This document shows, in pieces, positions 9,909 to 21,560 of a DNA stretch of 64,000 bases. The notes under the pieces are model-generated. The model was given only the letters and a program-made list of their open reading frames with translations. It was not told where the DNA came from and did no database searches. Source of the stretch: Pictodentalium vernedei (taxonomy: Eukaryota > Mollusca > Scaphopoda > Dentaliida > Dentaliidae); the NCBI GenBank assembly GCA_031216915.1, contig CM062292.1, positions 200,777,262-200,841,261 on the forward strand. Direction: 5' to 3'. Made by a program: the position numbers and the translations under genes. Each line of letters begins with the position of its first letter. Positions within the stretch are counted from its first letter, which is position 1.

Positions 9909-12885
9909 GTATGTAACATGTTTACAAAACAATGCAAAACTGGTAAGTGTAGCCATGAAACACAAAGAAAAGACTTTACCCCATTCAAACTGTACAAATC
10001 AGTTCAAGCTTAAATTTTTAATGACAGTAAAATCAGTACAACTTCCTATGGCATCTTGAATACAGTTTCAGTACTTTGTATGACACCCTCTCAGATAAAT
10101 CAAACCCTGACCCAACATTTTTTTCTAATAAGCCCCTGAATAAATGCCCTGTATTCTCAGTTTTTGGAAGGCAATGTTTGCCTTGGAGAAGAAAAAATAG
10201 TTTTCAGTGCAATTTCAACAAAAATGACCCTTGGTCAAAGATCTCTTAGCAGACTAGCTGATGCATTTTTTACCAGCAGAGAAATTTACAGAGACAAATT
10301 TCAATGAAATTATGTCAAACACATTGGTGAAGCTTTCCTTACATCCTTACTTCACTCAGAAGTACTGTCAGACATGTTGCTAATCAATATACTGATGTAG
10401 TGCCCCACACTGCACAGTTCAACTACTGTACCTATCAGTGACTTGTGGACTGACCTTCCTTTGGATCATTAGTGTGGCAGGAATGTTTATGAAAGAACCT
10501 ATCACACTTATTTACTATACTGCTTACTATTGACATGTTCATGTGGTTATTGCAAACAGCGACTAGCTTCTGGTGATGTAATTCTTTATTGTACTACTTG
10601 CAAAAGCCTGAATTCCAACATAAGATTTTTTAAACTATGAATGTAAACTCAGAACATGGAACATTTTAGTTTCAAATACCTCTCAATTCTCATTAATGTC
10701 AAAAGCTTTATTACACATGGGACAGAGAGGAAAACACTTCATATATTTTACTGGTGTACTTGAAATTGACAGATGACCCCTCAGCCCCACCCCTATGCAA
10801 ATTCGGAGACATGAGGGATGACGTGACCACTCCATTTTGAACCCAGAGGTAAAACCTTGAGAGGGGTCACTGGATGAGGTATAGCAACCAGAAGAATGTT
10901 TGAAAAGTACTCATTTGGACTGATCTCTTTAGAATACATAGGGCAGTTTCTGTTGCTCGAGGTAATGAAGGCTCTGTTAAACAAACACATGTTCTCTGGC
11001 ATTATCACAGACAAAAATGGTGTGTCCTTCCCAAGCAGAAATGTTAACATCTGACATATAAATCCAGATTTTCGTCATACTGTTATGATAAAAAACATGA
11101 TATTCAGTTTCATGGAGCCAAGCTTACTCCTCCTCAAACCACTAATGCTCAAATTCATTCAATAACATTCTAATTCTCCTTTGTCTACTTTGATATTAAA
11201 CATCTAAACAAAAACCTTGACTCATCATTAAAAAGTATGCAGCTCATCTTTTCTTGTTGAAGCAGACATGTTAACCCTCCTGGAATGGCATGGACATTCC
11301 CGGGAATTCAACATTTTTCCTGGCATGCCAAAAAAATCTCCTTGGGCTGAAAATCATGGAAAATATCAATCAAAACATTTGGTAGTTTTTAAATGATTCG
11401 AAGGTTGATTTGCGATCAGTTTCAAAAGATATATAGTCTTGTCATTACCCTGTTCGAAAACCATTAAAATTCATTATTAAAAGCAAAAGATGTTTGTATC
11501 TTTTATTTTTAAAGGGTGGTGACCCAGTTTTAAACACCTGATCACCAACCCCTTCAGATGCTTGGTTTGGAAAAAATGTGTTTTTCAACAGAGAATTCCT
11601 CTTTAACAGTTTTCATTTATATTTTTCCTGTATTTGAATAAGGGTGTCCAAGTTTTGCTTTACAAACTGCAACACTGTGTTTGAACATTAAAAAGACAAC
11701 ATAAATCGCAATTCAGTTGATAGGCGCCACCATTTTTAACTTTGAATTCTGGGAGATATGAGGGAAATTCCTTTGATTTAATTCTAGTGATAAAAATATT
11801 TGGCTGGGAATCACCTCTTTGTTTCATGTAAATCTGAATCAAATGAGCCAGTGTTTGGGAAGTTGAACTGATGACAACTCTGATTTAATTTGAAGTTGAA
11901 GACCTCTTTTGGAAGTGTTTTTATTTTATTATTTTCTTTATTATTATTTCTAGCAAAATGATATTAAAATGGATTTGATCTACAGGGAAATTCATTTTGT
12001 GTCATTTCACATTTTTCAAGAGGTCATCTGTTGACTTATCTTTTTTATACTCCTGAGAATTTTCTTTAATTTTTATTTCTTTCAACTCATATCTGCTGTT
12101 CAGCAGCCACAAAGTGGTTGTAGGAGTACTGCAAGAAATTTTTGGAAGTTGAAAAATTTATAAATAGATCATCTGCAGGAGGTAATTATGCCTTATTATT
12201 TTTTAAAAATTATTTGTCTTCAGATTACTGCTACAGTCACAAACTGATTGTAGAAGTGCAAGAGAAGATTTTGTTTTGAAGTTTGATATCTACATGTGTT
12301 GTACTTGAAACTGAAAAATTACGGTCTTTTTTCCTTAATTTTTGGTTTTATTTTTTCATTTTTTTTGTTTGTTTGTTTGCTTTTGTTTTTTTTGTTTTTT
12401 TTTTTTTTGGGGGGGGGGGGGGAGTGGGAGGGGGTGGTATTGGGAGAAACTGGATCACAGTTGTGATTCCAATGTTTGTGAATAGAGTAAAATTTGAGTA
12501 AGCTATTAGACAAGACACAGAACCAGCTGAGATGAGCAGTAGCATAACTCCAAAATGAAAATTTATACTTATATATTTTGACCATATTTTTATTTGGTAA
12601 TACAACATATGTGAGCAGCATTAATAGTTTTGTAGTGTCTCCTGTGGGAAAAAGTTCTCGCATTGAGGGTGATTTAGTGGAAGTCGACTTGTTGCATACA
12701 CCATTTTTTGTCATTCAAACTTTTCTCTGAAATCCATGTCATTTCCCTGAAAAACAATCGCAACTTTCCTGAAATTGTTTTTTTTGGAGGTTAACATGTC
12801 TGTGCTGAAGTAACACATGGCTGTACTAAATCTGGATTAATATGTTGATCAATAGGACATGAACATATGTTTTTCTTGTCTACAG
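9909..12885. other. No gene recognised; low-complexity and unclassified DNA
   Basis: Contains one isolated open frame (10793-11050, listed), a T-rich then G-rich run at 12338-12440 (14 consecutive G from 12409) and diverged short repeats with CAGCCACAAAGTGGTTG near 12105 and CAGTCACAAACTGATTG near 12235. Confidence 0.4.
10793..11050 (-). CDS. Isolated small ORF, 85 codons, function unknown
   Basis: Open from ATG at 11048-11050 to TAG near 10793. The start MLTFLLGKDTPFLSVIMPEN looks like a weak hydrophobic segment, and the rest is of ordinary composition. No motif, no homologue recalled, no copy elsewhere in the window. Reported because it is outside any repeat I can define. Chance opening is quite possible. 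Confidence 0.15.
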   Translation of the reverse strand: MLTFLLGKDTPFLSVIMPENMCLFNRAFITSSNRNCPMYSKEISPNEYFSNILLVAIPHPVTPLKVLPLGSKWSGHVIPHVSEFA

Positions 12886-12948
12886 AGCTCTCTCCCAAGA
12901 ACAACTAGACAGTTTGGACAGAAACACTGATTCAAATTGCATCAGAAG
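12886..12948 (+). CDS. Candidate internal exon of an unknown host gene
   Basis: A strong acceptor (ATGTTTTTCTTGTCTACAG ending 12885) is followed by a frame beginning with the last base of a split codon and reading ALSQEQLDSLDRNTDSNCIR, a soluble, helix-like, protein-typical composition. A possible donor AAG|GTTGGA lies at 12949. The frame stays open beyond it to about 12990. Two alternative frames stop early. No family recognised. Confidence 0.3.
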
Positions 12949-12986
12949 GTTGGATTTCGAATTTCAGCAAAACTGGTCAGCATGAA

Positions 12987-13065
12987 CAGACAAATTAACT
13001 GACAAAATAACACTAGTGTTTCTTGAAGTTTTGTTTTACATTTAACTACATCAAAGTTGAGCTAA
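12987..13065 (+). repeat. Decayed 3' end resembling the hairpin-CTAA elements
   Basis: CATCAAAGTTGAGCTAATAA at 13049-13068 matches the end of the element at 8538-8569 (GTCAAAGTTGAGCTAA). The left hairpin arm is largely lost. The body upstream is not clearly tandem. Confidence 0.35.
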
Positions 13066-14093
13066 TAATAAATTTTGATATAGTATGCATTGGGTAAAGG
13101 GTTAAAAATTACTCCTGAGTGGTATACTGCACTAATTATTTTGGGTAAAGCAGCAATTTTTAAAAACAAGTGGACAGACTATTTTATTTTACTGAATAAA
13201 CAATTGCTGTTATATTTCCAAATTCTGATGTAATCGTTGGTTTTAACACATACAAAACCTTAAATCTGGGAGTTTTTACAGGTTAAACATGTACCCAAGA
13301 AATATGTTTGACTGTAAGAAAATCATGATAATATTGAATGTGGCAATATTTTTTGAAAATACCACGATATAATTTTTTTCCTCAATATCACTCCGCACTA
13401 AAGTAACTTAAATATTTTGTCAATAGAATTTTGTTTTGTGAGTTTGCTGGAGAGTGCCTGTAAGCATACTTCAGGTGTCAGTTGGTTCCAGTAAAGCCCT
13501 AATATAGGCTTCTCACAATCAATCAGTTATTTATCAAAAACATGGGAATAGTCTCATACATTTCAAGTCAGATTTTCTTCATATATTTTTAATAGCTCAT
13601 TTGAAAAAGCACTCTCAATTAATGCTCAGAAACTAATGTTTGTGAACAGAAATGATTTCAGTGTTTCGATTAATAGATCAAGAATTACATGTTATCTGGG
13701 TCACTCAACTTGACGGCCATTCTGGAAGACTTTAACTCAGACAAGGATGAGAAGCAAGAGTAAACTTATGGAACATCACATACTTCTCAAGATTTATTGC
13801 CCAACAGATGTTTCTTCTAGTTGTTTGCCTAACAGTCAGGCAGGCACTTGACTAAACAACTCCTCAGATTTTTTTTATTCTCCCTGTTACTTACTGATGG
13901 ACCATCAGTGCCAGAGAACTTGCTGTATTATAACACATTTGACTTCAGGTTTCCAGATGTTAACTGGTAGAGTGCTAGAAGCCAGTATCACTGCTCTATT
14001 GAAAAGTGCTAAAAGCCACTATAGTGCCTTTACACTGTATGCATTAGCTTGATGTTTTCTCACAAGAACAAAAAATGTTCATATAACATTGTT

Positions 14094-14145
14094 TTGTTAC
14101 AATTTATTGGAGTGCCTACAGGCACTCTCCAATAAATTGTAACAA
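14094..14145. repeat. Near-perfect hairpin, ~24-bp arms
   Basis: TTGTTACAATTTATTGGAGT pairs with the reverse complement that ends ATAAATTGTAACAA. A two-base CT insertion interrupts the right arm, and the loop is about three bases. GGAGAGTGCCTGTAAGCAT near 13452 resembles the apex, suggesting a dispersed palindromic family. Confidence 0.6.
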
Positions 14146-14334
14146 ATCGATTATTTATGAACGAAATCTTGCTAAACCAAGGCTCCCCTTGCCAGTAGCA
14201 ATCAAATCTCTAAAAAGAATAGTCATGCTACAAATAACCTTTCAAAAATAATTCAGCACTCTACCAGTTAAAATATTATGTCCATATACTCAATTTCCCA
14301 GAATGCACTTGAAAAAACTATTCTACTTTAGGCT

Positions 14335-14560
14335 ATGGTTATTTATTGGTGTTTAAGGTCAAATATTTCTGCACAATGGTAATCCTGATCATACCACAGA
14401 TATAAAGTCAAGATTCGTCAATCATTTATACCCATGCTGCCATTTTAGAGGACTTCCACCCCAAGCATTGGTGACTGGACCCTATTTTATCAGTAAAACA
14501 GAGCTTGTTTACCACAGTAAACAAACACTGCTTCACTTCCCAGGTTTCCCCAGGGAAGGC
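14335..14560 (+). repeat. Dispersed SINE-like repeat, copy 2
   Basis: Same block order as 5640-5850: TTATTGGTGTTTAAGGTC, GATATAAAGTCAAG, AGAGGACTTCCACCCC, CAGTAAAACAGAGC and CACTGCTTCACTTCC. Confidence 0.6.
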
Positions 14561-15622
14561 TATGGTTAATTTATTTATTTATTGGGGTTTAATGACATTT
14601 TTGACAGCCAGGGTCACCTCATGTCGGAAGGCTATGATTAAAAACCCTCTCAAAATCTCCTACCTGTAAATGAAACTTTGAATATAATCAATTAAAATAG
14701 CATGTATTTTCCTAATAATGGTTGTATGGACAAAACTTAAGTGCTAATTCTAATTCTATAAATCACAGTTAATATACCTTTACATGCAAATTCTACTTCT
14801 AATGTCAACTAAGCATATCAACACAAATAAAAACATCCTCATGAAATTACTTACAATTATGATTGCGAGGAATGCAATGAACTTGACAGAAATAACTGAA
14901 TATATCTATCAATTATTACAAGTAGTTTACCAGTAGTGGAGTGAATAAAAGTGAAAATGAGGCAAAATCGTTCACTTTGTGATACAAGTGTTAAAATTGG
15001 TATGTGATCTCATATTTTATTACATTCCTGTTCTATGAAATTCCCATCTACAGCAACACTGAACCATGCGGAAAATGAAAATCCATTCGGCACGTGTTGG
15101 ACTATTTTTGGACGATCATGTCATCTCTCAAAACTTAATATAACCCCGCCTACATGGAATTTCTGTTTGACCTACAATCACGGAAGCCGTGCAGTTTAAA
15201 TGAAGCGATTGCATTCTAATAAGCTATCGCAAAGACAATAAACCAAATAAAAACATCTTTGTGTATAGAATTACTTCTAAAGTTTAGAAGAGAAAGTTCA
15301 AATTAATCCTCATTAGCTGTATAATAACAAATTGAATAGAACTAGTTCAAATATGCATGTACTAATTACGATCATAGTACAAACATGCATACACCATATG
15401 TTTGGCCTATTTATAAATCTGCCAACGGGAATTCCTTCAAAATCGCACAAGTGTTCGTAAACATTAGCAGACGACTGATCATCCGAAACTGAACCAATTG
15501 CAAAATAACTTGTGGATAGCTGTCAAATGAATTGCTGAGTGTCCTTCTAATAATTGTTTTTACAGATGTGAAGGCATGTAATAAACACAAAATGACAAGC
15601 CCATGTGAGTGAGTTAACCAAC

Positions 15623-15705
15623 ATGGCACTTGCACCATCGCAGAAGGATAAAACTCAAAACCTGTGGCTTCTCATTTTATCCTTCCACGCTGGCACTTGT
15701 GCCAT
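15623..15705. repeat. Imperfect inverted repeat beside a tandem array
   Basis: ATGGCACTTGCACC...AGAAGGATAAAA pairs with TTTTATCCTTCC...TGGCACTTGTGCCAT (arms of about 34 nt with several mismatches, short spacer). It lies just left of the tandem array at 15745 and may be the end structure of that element. Confidence 0.5.
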
Positions 15706-15744
15706 ATCAATTAACCCATTCACACGCGCATGTTATGTGTATAT

Positions 15745-16205
15745 AGTACTTATCATTTCTACCCAAAGTGTCACTCAGAAACATCCATGTTGGTCACCAG
15801 ATCCAAAATGGTCACCACAGGCAAGGTATTTCTATGTTGACAGATTTGAAATACCACTTTACACTCTATCACTTTGTGAGACAATGTGAAATTTATCATG
15901 TGGCCTCATATGATAGTACTGATCATTTTTGCTCAATGTACCACTCAAAAAAATCCAAGATGGCTACCAAATCAATAATGGCCTCCAGGGCAAGATATTT
16001 CTATGCTGGCTGATTTAAAACATCACACACTCTATTACTTTGTAATCCAAGCATGAGATTTGGTATGTTGCATAACAAAATAGAACTATCATTTGCGCCC
16101 GATGTGCCATTTAAAAAAAAACAAGATGGCCACCAAATCCAAGCTGGCCACCATGCTCGAGGTATTTCTTTGTTGGCTGATTTAATATATCATTACTCTA
16201 GAAAT
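15745..16205 (+). repeat. Tandem array, three diverged ~150-bp units
   Basis: Repeated blocks are CACTCA(A)AA, CCAAGATGGC(T/C)ACCA, GGCAAGGTATTTCTATG or its variants, and TGACAGATTT/TGGCTGATTT. The units start near 15768, 15940 and 16103. A 9-bp T run follows. The open frames through it are repeat by-products. Confidence 0.6.
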
Positions 16206-16736
16206 TTTTTTTTTTTTCTGGAACAAATCAGACTGGTGTATGTAGATTGGTAAATACCCACTGCCCATTGATATGTCTCATTTTGTAAAGGAAGTCCATG
16301 AAAAATAGGACTAAAATTAGGAAAATCCGTCGAAATCGGCCAAAAGTGAATTTTGGGGGGATTTCATATGACAATTCGAATTTGCTTCTAACCCTTCTGG
16401 AATAGTATGGCTGTATACCAGTATGACACACAATCATATTATCCAGATTGTTGAGGGGATAATACAAGCAGCTCCTAAAATATCAATTTTGTTGCAAGGC
16501 AACTCCCCACTCATAGCAACCATAGCTTAAATGGATCAAAATGAACATCACCATATCATGGACATGAAAAATCAACTTCTGAGAGATAGCTTTCATGACA
16601 AAGTACTCAATTTGATGGCAATCTTTTGCTCACAGAAACTAAAAACCCAGTAGATCATATCTGTTATGTATAACCATCAATATTTGCCCTGACTGACTCT
16701 CTAGTTTCTTTGAAATCCTGGCAGAACACAATATAG
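16206..16736. other. No feature recognised
   Basis: AT-rich DNA without recognisable genes or repeats, up to the LINE remnant. Confidence 0.35.
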
Positions 16737-17290
16737 TAATAATAATAAGGAAATTTTATAAAGAGTAAAATCACAAATACTCTAAAATGCTGTACAGTTA
16801 AATAAAAAATGAGCTCGTGACTATCAAGGCAATATACAGACTGAGAAAGGTGTGAAGGTCAGCAGGTTACATACTGTCAAAAGCCTCTCTGAAAAGCTGC
16901 GATTTAAAATTTTGTTTGAATTGGTTGAGATCTTTCGATGCCTGAACCTGAACTGGTAAATTATTCCAAAGTGCAGGTCCAGCGAAAGAGAAAGTTCTGT
17001 TGTTCACAAAAGTGGACCTAGAGAAGGGCATCTGAAGCCTGATTTGTGAGGAGGAGCACAAGTTCCTTTCAGTTTTTTTAATTGCCAGAAGGTCTTGTAA
17101 GTACTTAGGTGCCGAGCCATGAATGCATTTAAACACCAAAACCAAAATTTTGAAAATAATCCGCTGTCGTACAGGGAGCCAATGCAATTTTTTTAGTAGT
17201 GGTGTTATATGATCATAGCGTTTGGAGCTTGTGATGATACGTGCAGCTGTATTTTGAATATTCTGTAGTTTTGAAATATATGACTATGGC
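16737..17290 (-). pseudogene. CR1/L2-like LINE, 3' end fragment
   Basis: The minus strand encodes the C-terminal domain that follows the reverse transcriptase in CR1/L2-type LINEs: NTAARIITSSKRYDHITPLL from about 17265, then LHWLPVRQRIIFKILVLVFK, KYLQDLL, FSFAGPALWNNLP, and FKSQLFREAF before a stop. The 3' untranslated part ends in a short (AAT)n-like tail near 16741. The element is 5'-truncated, and the catalytic RT domain is absent. Confidence 0.85.
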
Positions 17291-17609
17291 AACCCAATAA
17301 GGAGTGATTTGGAAAAATACAAGTGGGATGAAATATATGTAGAATTTATATAAGATATGACCAAACAAGTAAAGTCTCATTAACTCAACAAATAATGAAG
17401 ATTTCTGTCACTTTGAAAGAGAGCAAATAGCACTGACTTCCTGGCAAATGAATGTGCCTTATTTGCAAAGCTGAAGAGATCTTTTCGAACTGGACAGGTA
17501 GATTTGATCAACTTATTCACTCAAGAAAATCAGTCATTTCCACCATTCTATCTCATTGAATGAAGAGCTTTGACTTGAAAAAATCAGATTCTGTCAAATG
17601 CCTAGAACA

Positions 17610-18586
17610 AACAAGAGCTCGACTGTCGTCCGGGCCATACCCCCACGTGGTGTACCGCCTAGTGTGGGCATACCTATGACCAACAAATATTATAGAAGAT
17701 AATGAAAGTTATGAATATTCTCGGACGGACTCACACACGGACGTTCTAACAAATGACTACTTATGTGGCTATTTTATGGACATATTAGGTGGCTAACCTA
17801 AAACACATGTCCAACATAATAAAAATTTACTGACCATAACCCTACCCACCCCTAACCCTAAGCAAACCCTAACCATAAACTAACCCTAGCCACATAACAC
17901 CCCTTCACTGACCCCCACCCCACCCCACCCTGGAATGCCCTAACCCTACTCTACATTTATCCAATCACCCCCCCCCCCCCCCCACACACACACACAATAA
18001 CAGTCTTTAACCACATAAGTATCCTGTTTCACTAACTCGTAGCCACATAAGTAGTCATTTGTGTGTGCAGATGGATGCACAGACGGACGCATGTAATCCA
18101 GTATACCCCCCCCCCCCCATTTTCGAAGAAAGTGGGGGTATAACAATTTCCAACAATTTCTAAGTCAAAAGGTATGGCAAATTGTTTGGTGTTTGGAAGT
18201 TTTATGCAATGAGGCCGAAGCCTTTGTCATAGGCAAACTGCATGCCATATTTCACTGAAATCTGATAACCCATACCTGAGATACAGGCTGAACAGTCAAA
18301 TAATGTCTATTTCCTACAATTTCTAAGTCAAAAAAGGGGGATAACCCTTAAAGGGAGAATGTGAGAAATATTGTGGCATCCTTTTTTTAACGCCTATACC
18401 ATAAGCAGTGTTCACGGCAAATTTCATTGCAATAGAACATTTGATACCCGAGATGCAGGCTGAACAGACAAAATTTGGCTTGGACGGACATAATTTCTAA
18501 ATGATGGACACAATTTCTAAGTGAACAAGTAATGAAAAAAAAATAACTAATGTGGACATACCTATGACCAACAAATATTATAGAAA
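17610..18586 (+). mobile_element. Hairpin-ended element (ATACCCCCAC family), left part
   Basis: Left part of an element interrupted by DIRS copy 2. It starts ACAAGAGCTCGACTGTCG and runs through ATACCCCCACGTGGTG, TATGACCAACAAATATTATAG, a GGACGGACTCACAC tract, a nested MITE, and ACCCCC...GTGGGGGTATAA at 18104-18141. It then has a second body unit (TTTCTAAGTCAAAA, GAGATACAGGCTGAACAG) and breaks at TATGACCAACAAATATTATAG. The missing right half resumes at 25879. The uninterrupted relative is 51094-51880. Confidence 0.7.
17750..18061. mobile_element. MITE with 22-23-bp TIR and telomere-like core, copy 1
   Basis: CAAATGACTACTTATGTGGC at the left is matched by an exact reverse complement of 22 bp at the right (ending TAGTCATTTG). 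The element lies inside the GGACGGAC tract of the ATACCCCCAC element, and the copy at 51200 lacks it. The core at 17833-17907 is rich in TAACCCTA and CCCTAACC variants, then C-rich and CA-rich runs. The telomere-like motif is irregular, so it is not a functional telomere. No clear target duplication found. Confidence 0.7.
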
Positions 18587-18985
18587 GTTAAAAAATTTAT
18601 AGTAATTTATATATTTTTTATACTTACCAATGACCCAGACTTAGCTGGTGCTAACTCTAAAATATGTAGGGCCAAACACAAATTTTACCCTCCAATCCCC
18701 AAAATTTGCATCTAAAACCGATAATTACATGTCCTATATGGTCCTCCATACTTTTACTCCACTGCACATGCGCAGTGTCAAGGAGGTCTCGAAATTGCCG
18801 CTAAGAGTCATTCTTACAACCAGTGCCTGGTAAGCGATATGTACTCAGTGGGAGGTATGAGTTCCCAACTCATGGGAGGGCCATCCCCGTCTGGGTCATT
18901 GGTAAGTATAAAAAATATATAAATTACTATAAATTTTTTAACATTTTTATACTGTACCAATGACCCAGACTTAGCTGAATAGTAA
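18587..18985 (-). repeat. DIRS copy 2: 3' terminal repeat and internal complementary region
   Basis: The terminal repeat is bounded by its own inverted ends: TTTATACTTACCAATGACCC at the left and CATTGGTAAGTATAAAAA at about 18896. It is followed at 18941-18980 by TTTTTATACTGTACCAATGA CCCAGACTTAGCTG (shown in two pieces). This is a junction of the complements of both outer element ends, the DIRS internal complementary region. It carries CACATGCGCAGTG at about 18766. Confidence 0.8.
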
Positions 18986-19389
18986 AAAGGTTGGTGGGCC
19001 TAGGACATAAGGAAAATCCAATAGATTCAATTACCCATAACAGACCTATTCCTGTAAGGAGAAAAGGAGAGATAGGCTTACATGTATCTTTCTTATTTGT
19101 ATCAAAAAAGAAAGACACAAGACTATTCTGTAATTGAGCACAATAAACATCCAGTATAACCCTTTATAGTAATATTTTTAAGGAAAGCCAATAAATACGA
19201 GAGTCTAGATAAATGAGACTCTATATACCCATTTAAAAGTATTCAAGGATTGTATATTAACGTCCAATTAATCACGTGATATATACAAATGTTTCACACC
19301 AATCAATACTTAAAAATTATTACACAGATGAGTAAACATAGGCTTTACCCTAAAAATCATCTCGGAACCGACTCGGAATTACTGACTCC

Positions 19390-19838
19390 AAGGAAGGTAT
19401 TCCCTTGCTTTACACTATAAAGCAGGTGACCTAAGGGAACCCCCCCCCCAGGGAACCCCCCCCCCTCCCCCTTTCCCTTGCCCTGGATCAAATACTCCAG
19501 AGCAAAGAGGGCAGCAGGACAGAGTCACCGCCGGAACCGAAAACCTATACACACATAGTTGCCACTGTTTAGTAGACGACATTTCAAGTAAAAAAATAAC
19601 GGACCTAAACAATGTAGATCTGCAGAAAAGGACTCAATATTCTCAGATACAAAATCGTGAAAATGGAGGGCAAAGACCAATATGCAGCCCTCATTAGATC
19701 TGTAATAGCAACATTATTAGCTTAAGCCCATGATGTAGAAGAACTCTTACTTCATGAGCTTAAAACTAAAGCACAGACTGCTGATTGAAGATATTAAAAT
19801 AAGCAGTACTGATAGTAAATTGAATCCATCTGGCCAAT
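19390..19838 (-). pseudogene. DIRS copy 2: truncated tyrosine recombinase
   Basis: Matches the recombinase 3' part of the copy at 54950-55360: CTTTACACTATAAAGC, GACCTAAACAATGTAGATCT, GCAGCCCTCATTAGATCTGT and GAATCCATCTGGCC. Homology then jumps by about 0.8 kb directly to the RNase H region, so the N-terminal half of the recombinase is deleted. Runs of C at 19440-19470 break frames. Confidence 0.7.
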
Positions 19839-20560
19839 GGACCGAAATGTGGAGGAAGCTACCACGGCATGTCCCACAACAGACGCCTAAGTAAATTTGT
19901 CCACAGTCTTTGTGGAGCTAGAGAAGCTACCAACAGAAATTGCATTGAAAAAATTACACTAGAGCAATATCTGCTGAATCAACGGCGCTGGGAGATATGC
20001 ATATCTTATTAATCCGTCTCACAAGATCGATAGAGCGTTTACTGCAAACACTCGAAGATCCTAACATTGCGACACATACGTCTGCAACTGATTGTTGAGA
20101 TGCATCGCGAATAAGTCGATCGTAGACCGCTCTCCTTGGTAGCAATCTGATTGAATACTTGTTTGTTGAAAGCCCATTCTGGCGGCAACAAACGGCCCCT
20201 CTGTGAAGGGAGTCCGCTAATACGTTCAGACGACCCGGAAAATGACGGACCGATAGGAGAACTTGATGTTCTAGTACCAACCAAAAGATTCATTCCGTTA
20301 ACATGAATAACAGGATGGAATTAGTGCCTCTATAATTCCAAAAATACGCTAATACCGTCGAGTTGTCGGACAGAATTAGCATATGAACATTCTGAATTAC
20401 GTTATCCAATAACGTAGCGCAAGCCAAAATGACATCATCCTTGATGTTTGAGGGCTTGATAAGGAACTACAGAATCAAAAGACCCTGGCACTTCAAATCC
20501 GTTGGGCTCAATAAAACGACCCAACGTGTTTGACTGGCATCTGTCAAAACTGTAAAACTC
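19839..20560 (-). pseudogene. DIRS copy 2: RNase H remnant
   Basis: Minus strand retains HFPGRLNVLADSLHRGAV and WAFNKQVFNQIATK, the C-terminal RNase H signature (H.PG..N..AD.L.R ... EW) also present at 56421-56850 and 38531-38932. The upstream NSTVLAYFWNYRGTNS-like region is readable only across frameshifts. Non-functional. Confidence 0.75.
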
Positions 20561-21560
20561 GGATCCGGCAATTGCAGTGGAACTACCTGAGTTAAGCACT
20601 GAAAACTTGCCCAAGTCTGAAACTCTTATTCACTTGATTTGCCAAGAAGAAGTCTGTATCGAGCGAAAGAATCCTCACCCTCCAATTCTGAATTAAAAGA
20701 AATTGAAGAGGACGAATGCGTAACTGCCCCATCGGAATAAAATCGCGGCAGTTCCGCATAAGCGTATCAGTCTCATGACATCTCTCGCTGAGACCTTGTC
20801 TTTGAAGACAATAGTGAGCATAACAACTGATTAATTTCACTCTGGTTAACGGCAGATGAACAAGAATGTAATGCGTCTCGAAGCTCATCCCCCGGTGGGT
20901 GAATGACTTGGGCGAAACCAGATCTGACTTCTCCTCATTTACTTATGAAACCGAGACGTCGGATCAATAGAAGTAGAATCTGCACATCATTCTGAAGAGT
21001 TAGTTAACTCATTGCCATACCTCTGAAGAATGTTGTCCAGGTAGGCCAACGTTACCGCAGATGAATGAGCTCAGAAATGAGTCATTACCGAGTTCGATAT
21101 TCGAGTGAAAGCCCAGATGCTAGATTCATACCGAAACACATTGCTCGATGCTGATACAAAATTCCTATGATCAAGAAGCAAAGATACTTTCTAAATGCCT
21201 GATGTACCATGACGTGAAAGTATGCAACTAGAAATCTATGCATGTAGCATAGTCGTACACCCGAATACTTGCTCTGACTGATCGGATGGACTCCATATAG
21301 ATACTTGGAGCCACAATCAGCTTGTTATCCAGCTCAGATTATGAGTGGATGGAACGAGACGTCTGGTTTGGAACTAGAAAGGATGGTTGTAGAAACCTGG
21401 AAATTCCTAGATTTCTACGATCTCTATCGCGATCCCACAAAAGAGACTGGACTTCTAGTGGAAGCGAGCCTCTTTCCTGTGTACTTGACGGAAACTGAGT
21501 CCATCTTGGACTTCGAGTTAACGTAAGTTACGTCTGAAGGACAATATAGTCCTACCGAAA
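20561..21560 (-). pseudogene. DIRS copy 2: reverse transcriptase remnant
   Basis: The minus strand shows MSFETHYILVHLPLTRVKLI, the segment that follows the YLDD site in the copy at 57100-57200. Upstream, nucleotide homology continues over TCTGAAGAATGTTGTCCAGG, the YLDD region (reverse complement), and GGAGCCACAATCAGCTTGTT. Many frameshifts and stops are present. The conserved RPVIDLS block is not readable. Confidence 0.7.

Larger units (their letters stand above)
13066..15610. other. No gene seen; one long hairpin and one dispersed repeat
   Basis: AT-rich DNA with a hairpin at 14094-14145 and a SINE-like repeat copy (both listed), and a decayed copy of the TCTAGT...ACTTGACTA hairpin near 13815-13855. 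Nothing else recognisable. Confidence 0.4.

Noticed and set aside
12319..12714. 131-codon minus-strand open frame with poly-Pro/poly-Lys
   Set aside because: Its length comes from the G/T homopolymer run at 12338-12440; no domain.
15605..16253. Overlapping plus-strand frames of 66-94 codons
   Set aside because: They follow the ~150-bp tandem repeat units and share peptides for that reason.
17833..17907. Telomere end
   Set aside because: The CCCTAA motifs are irregular and enclosed in a MITE with inverted repeats on both sides.
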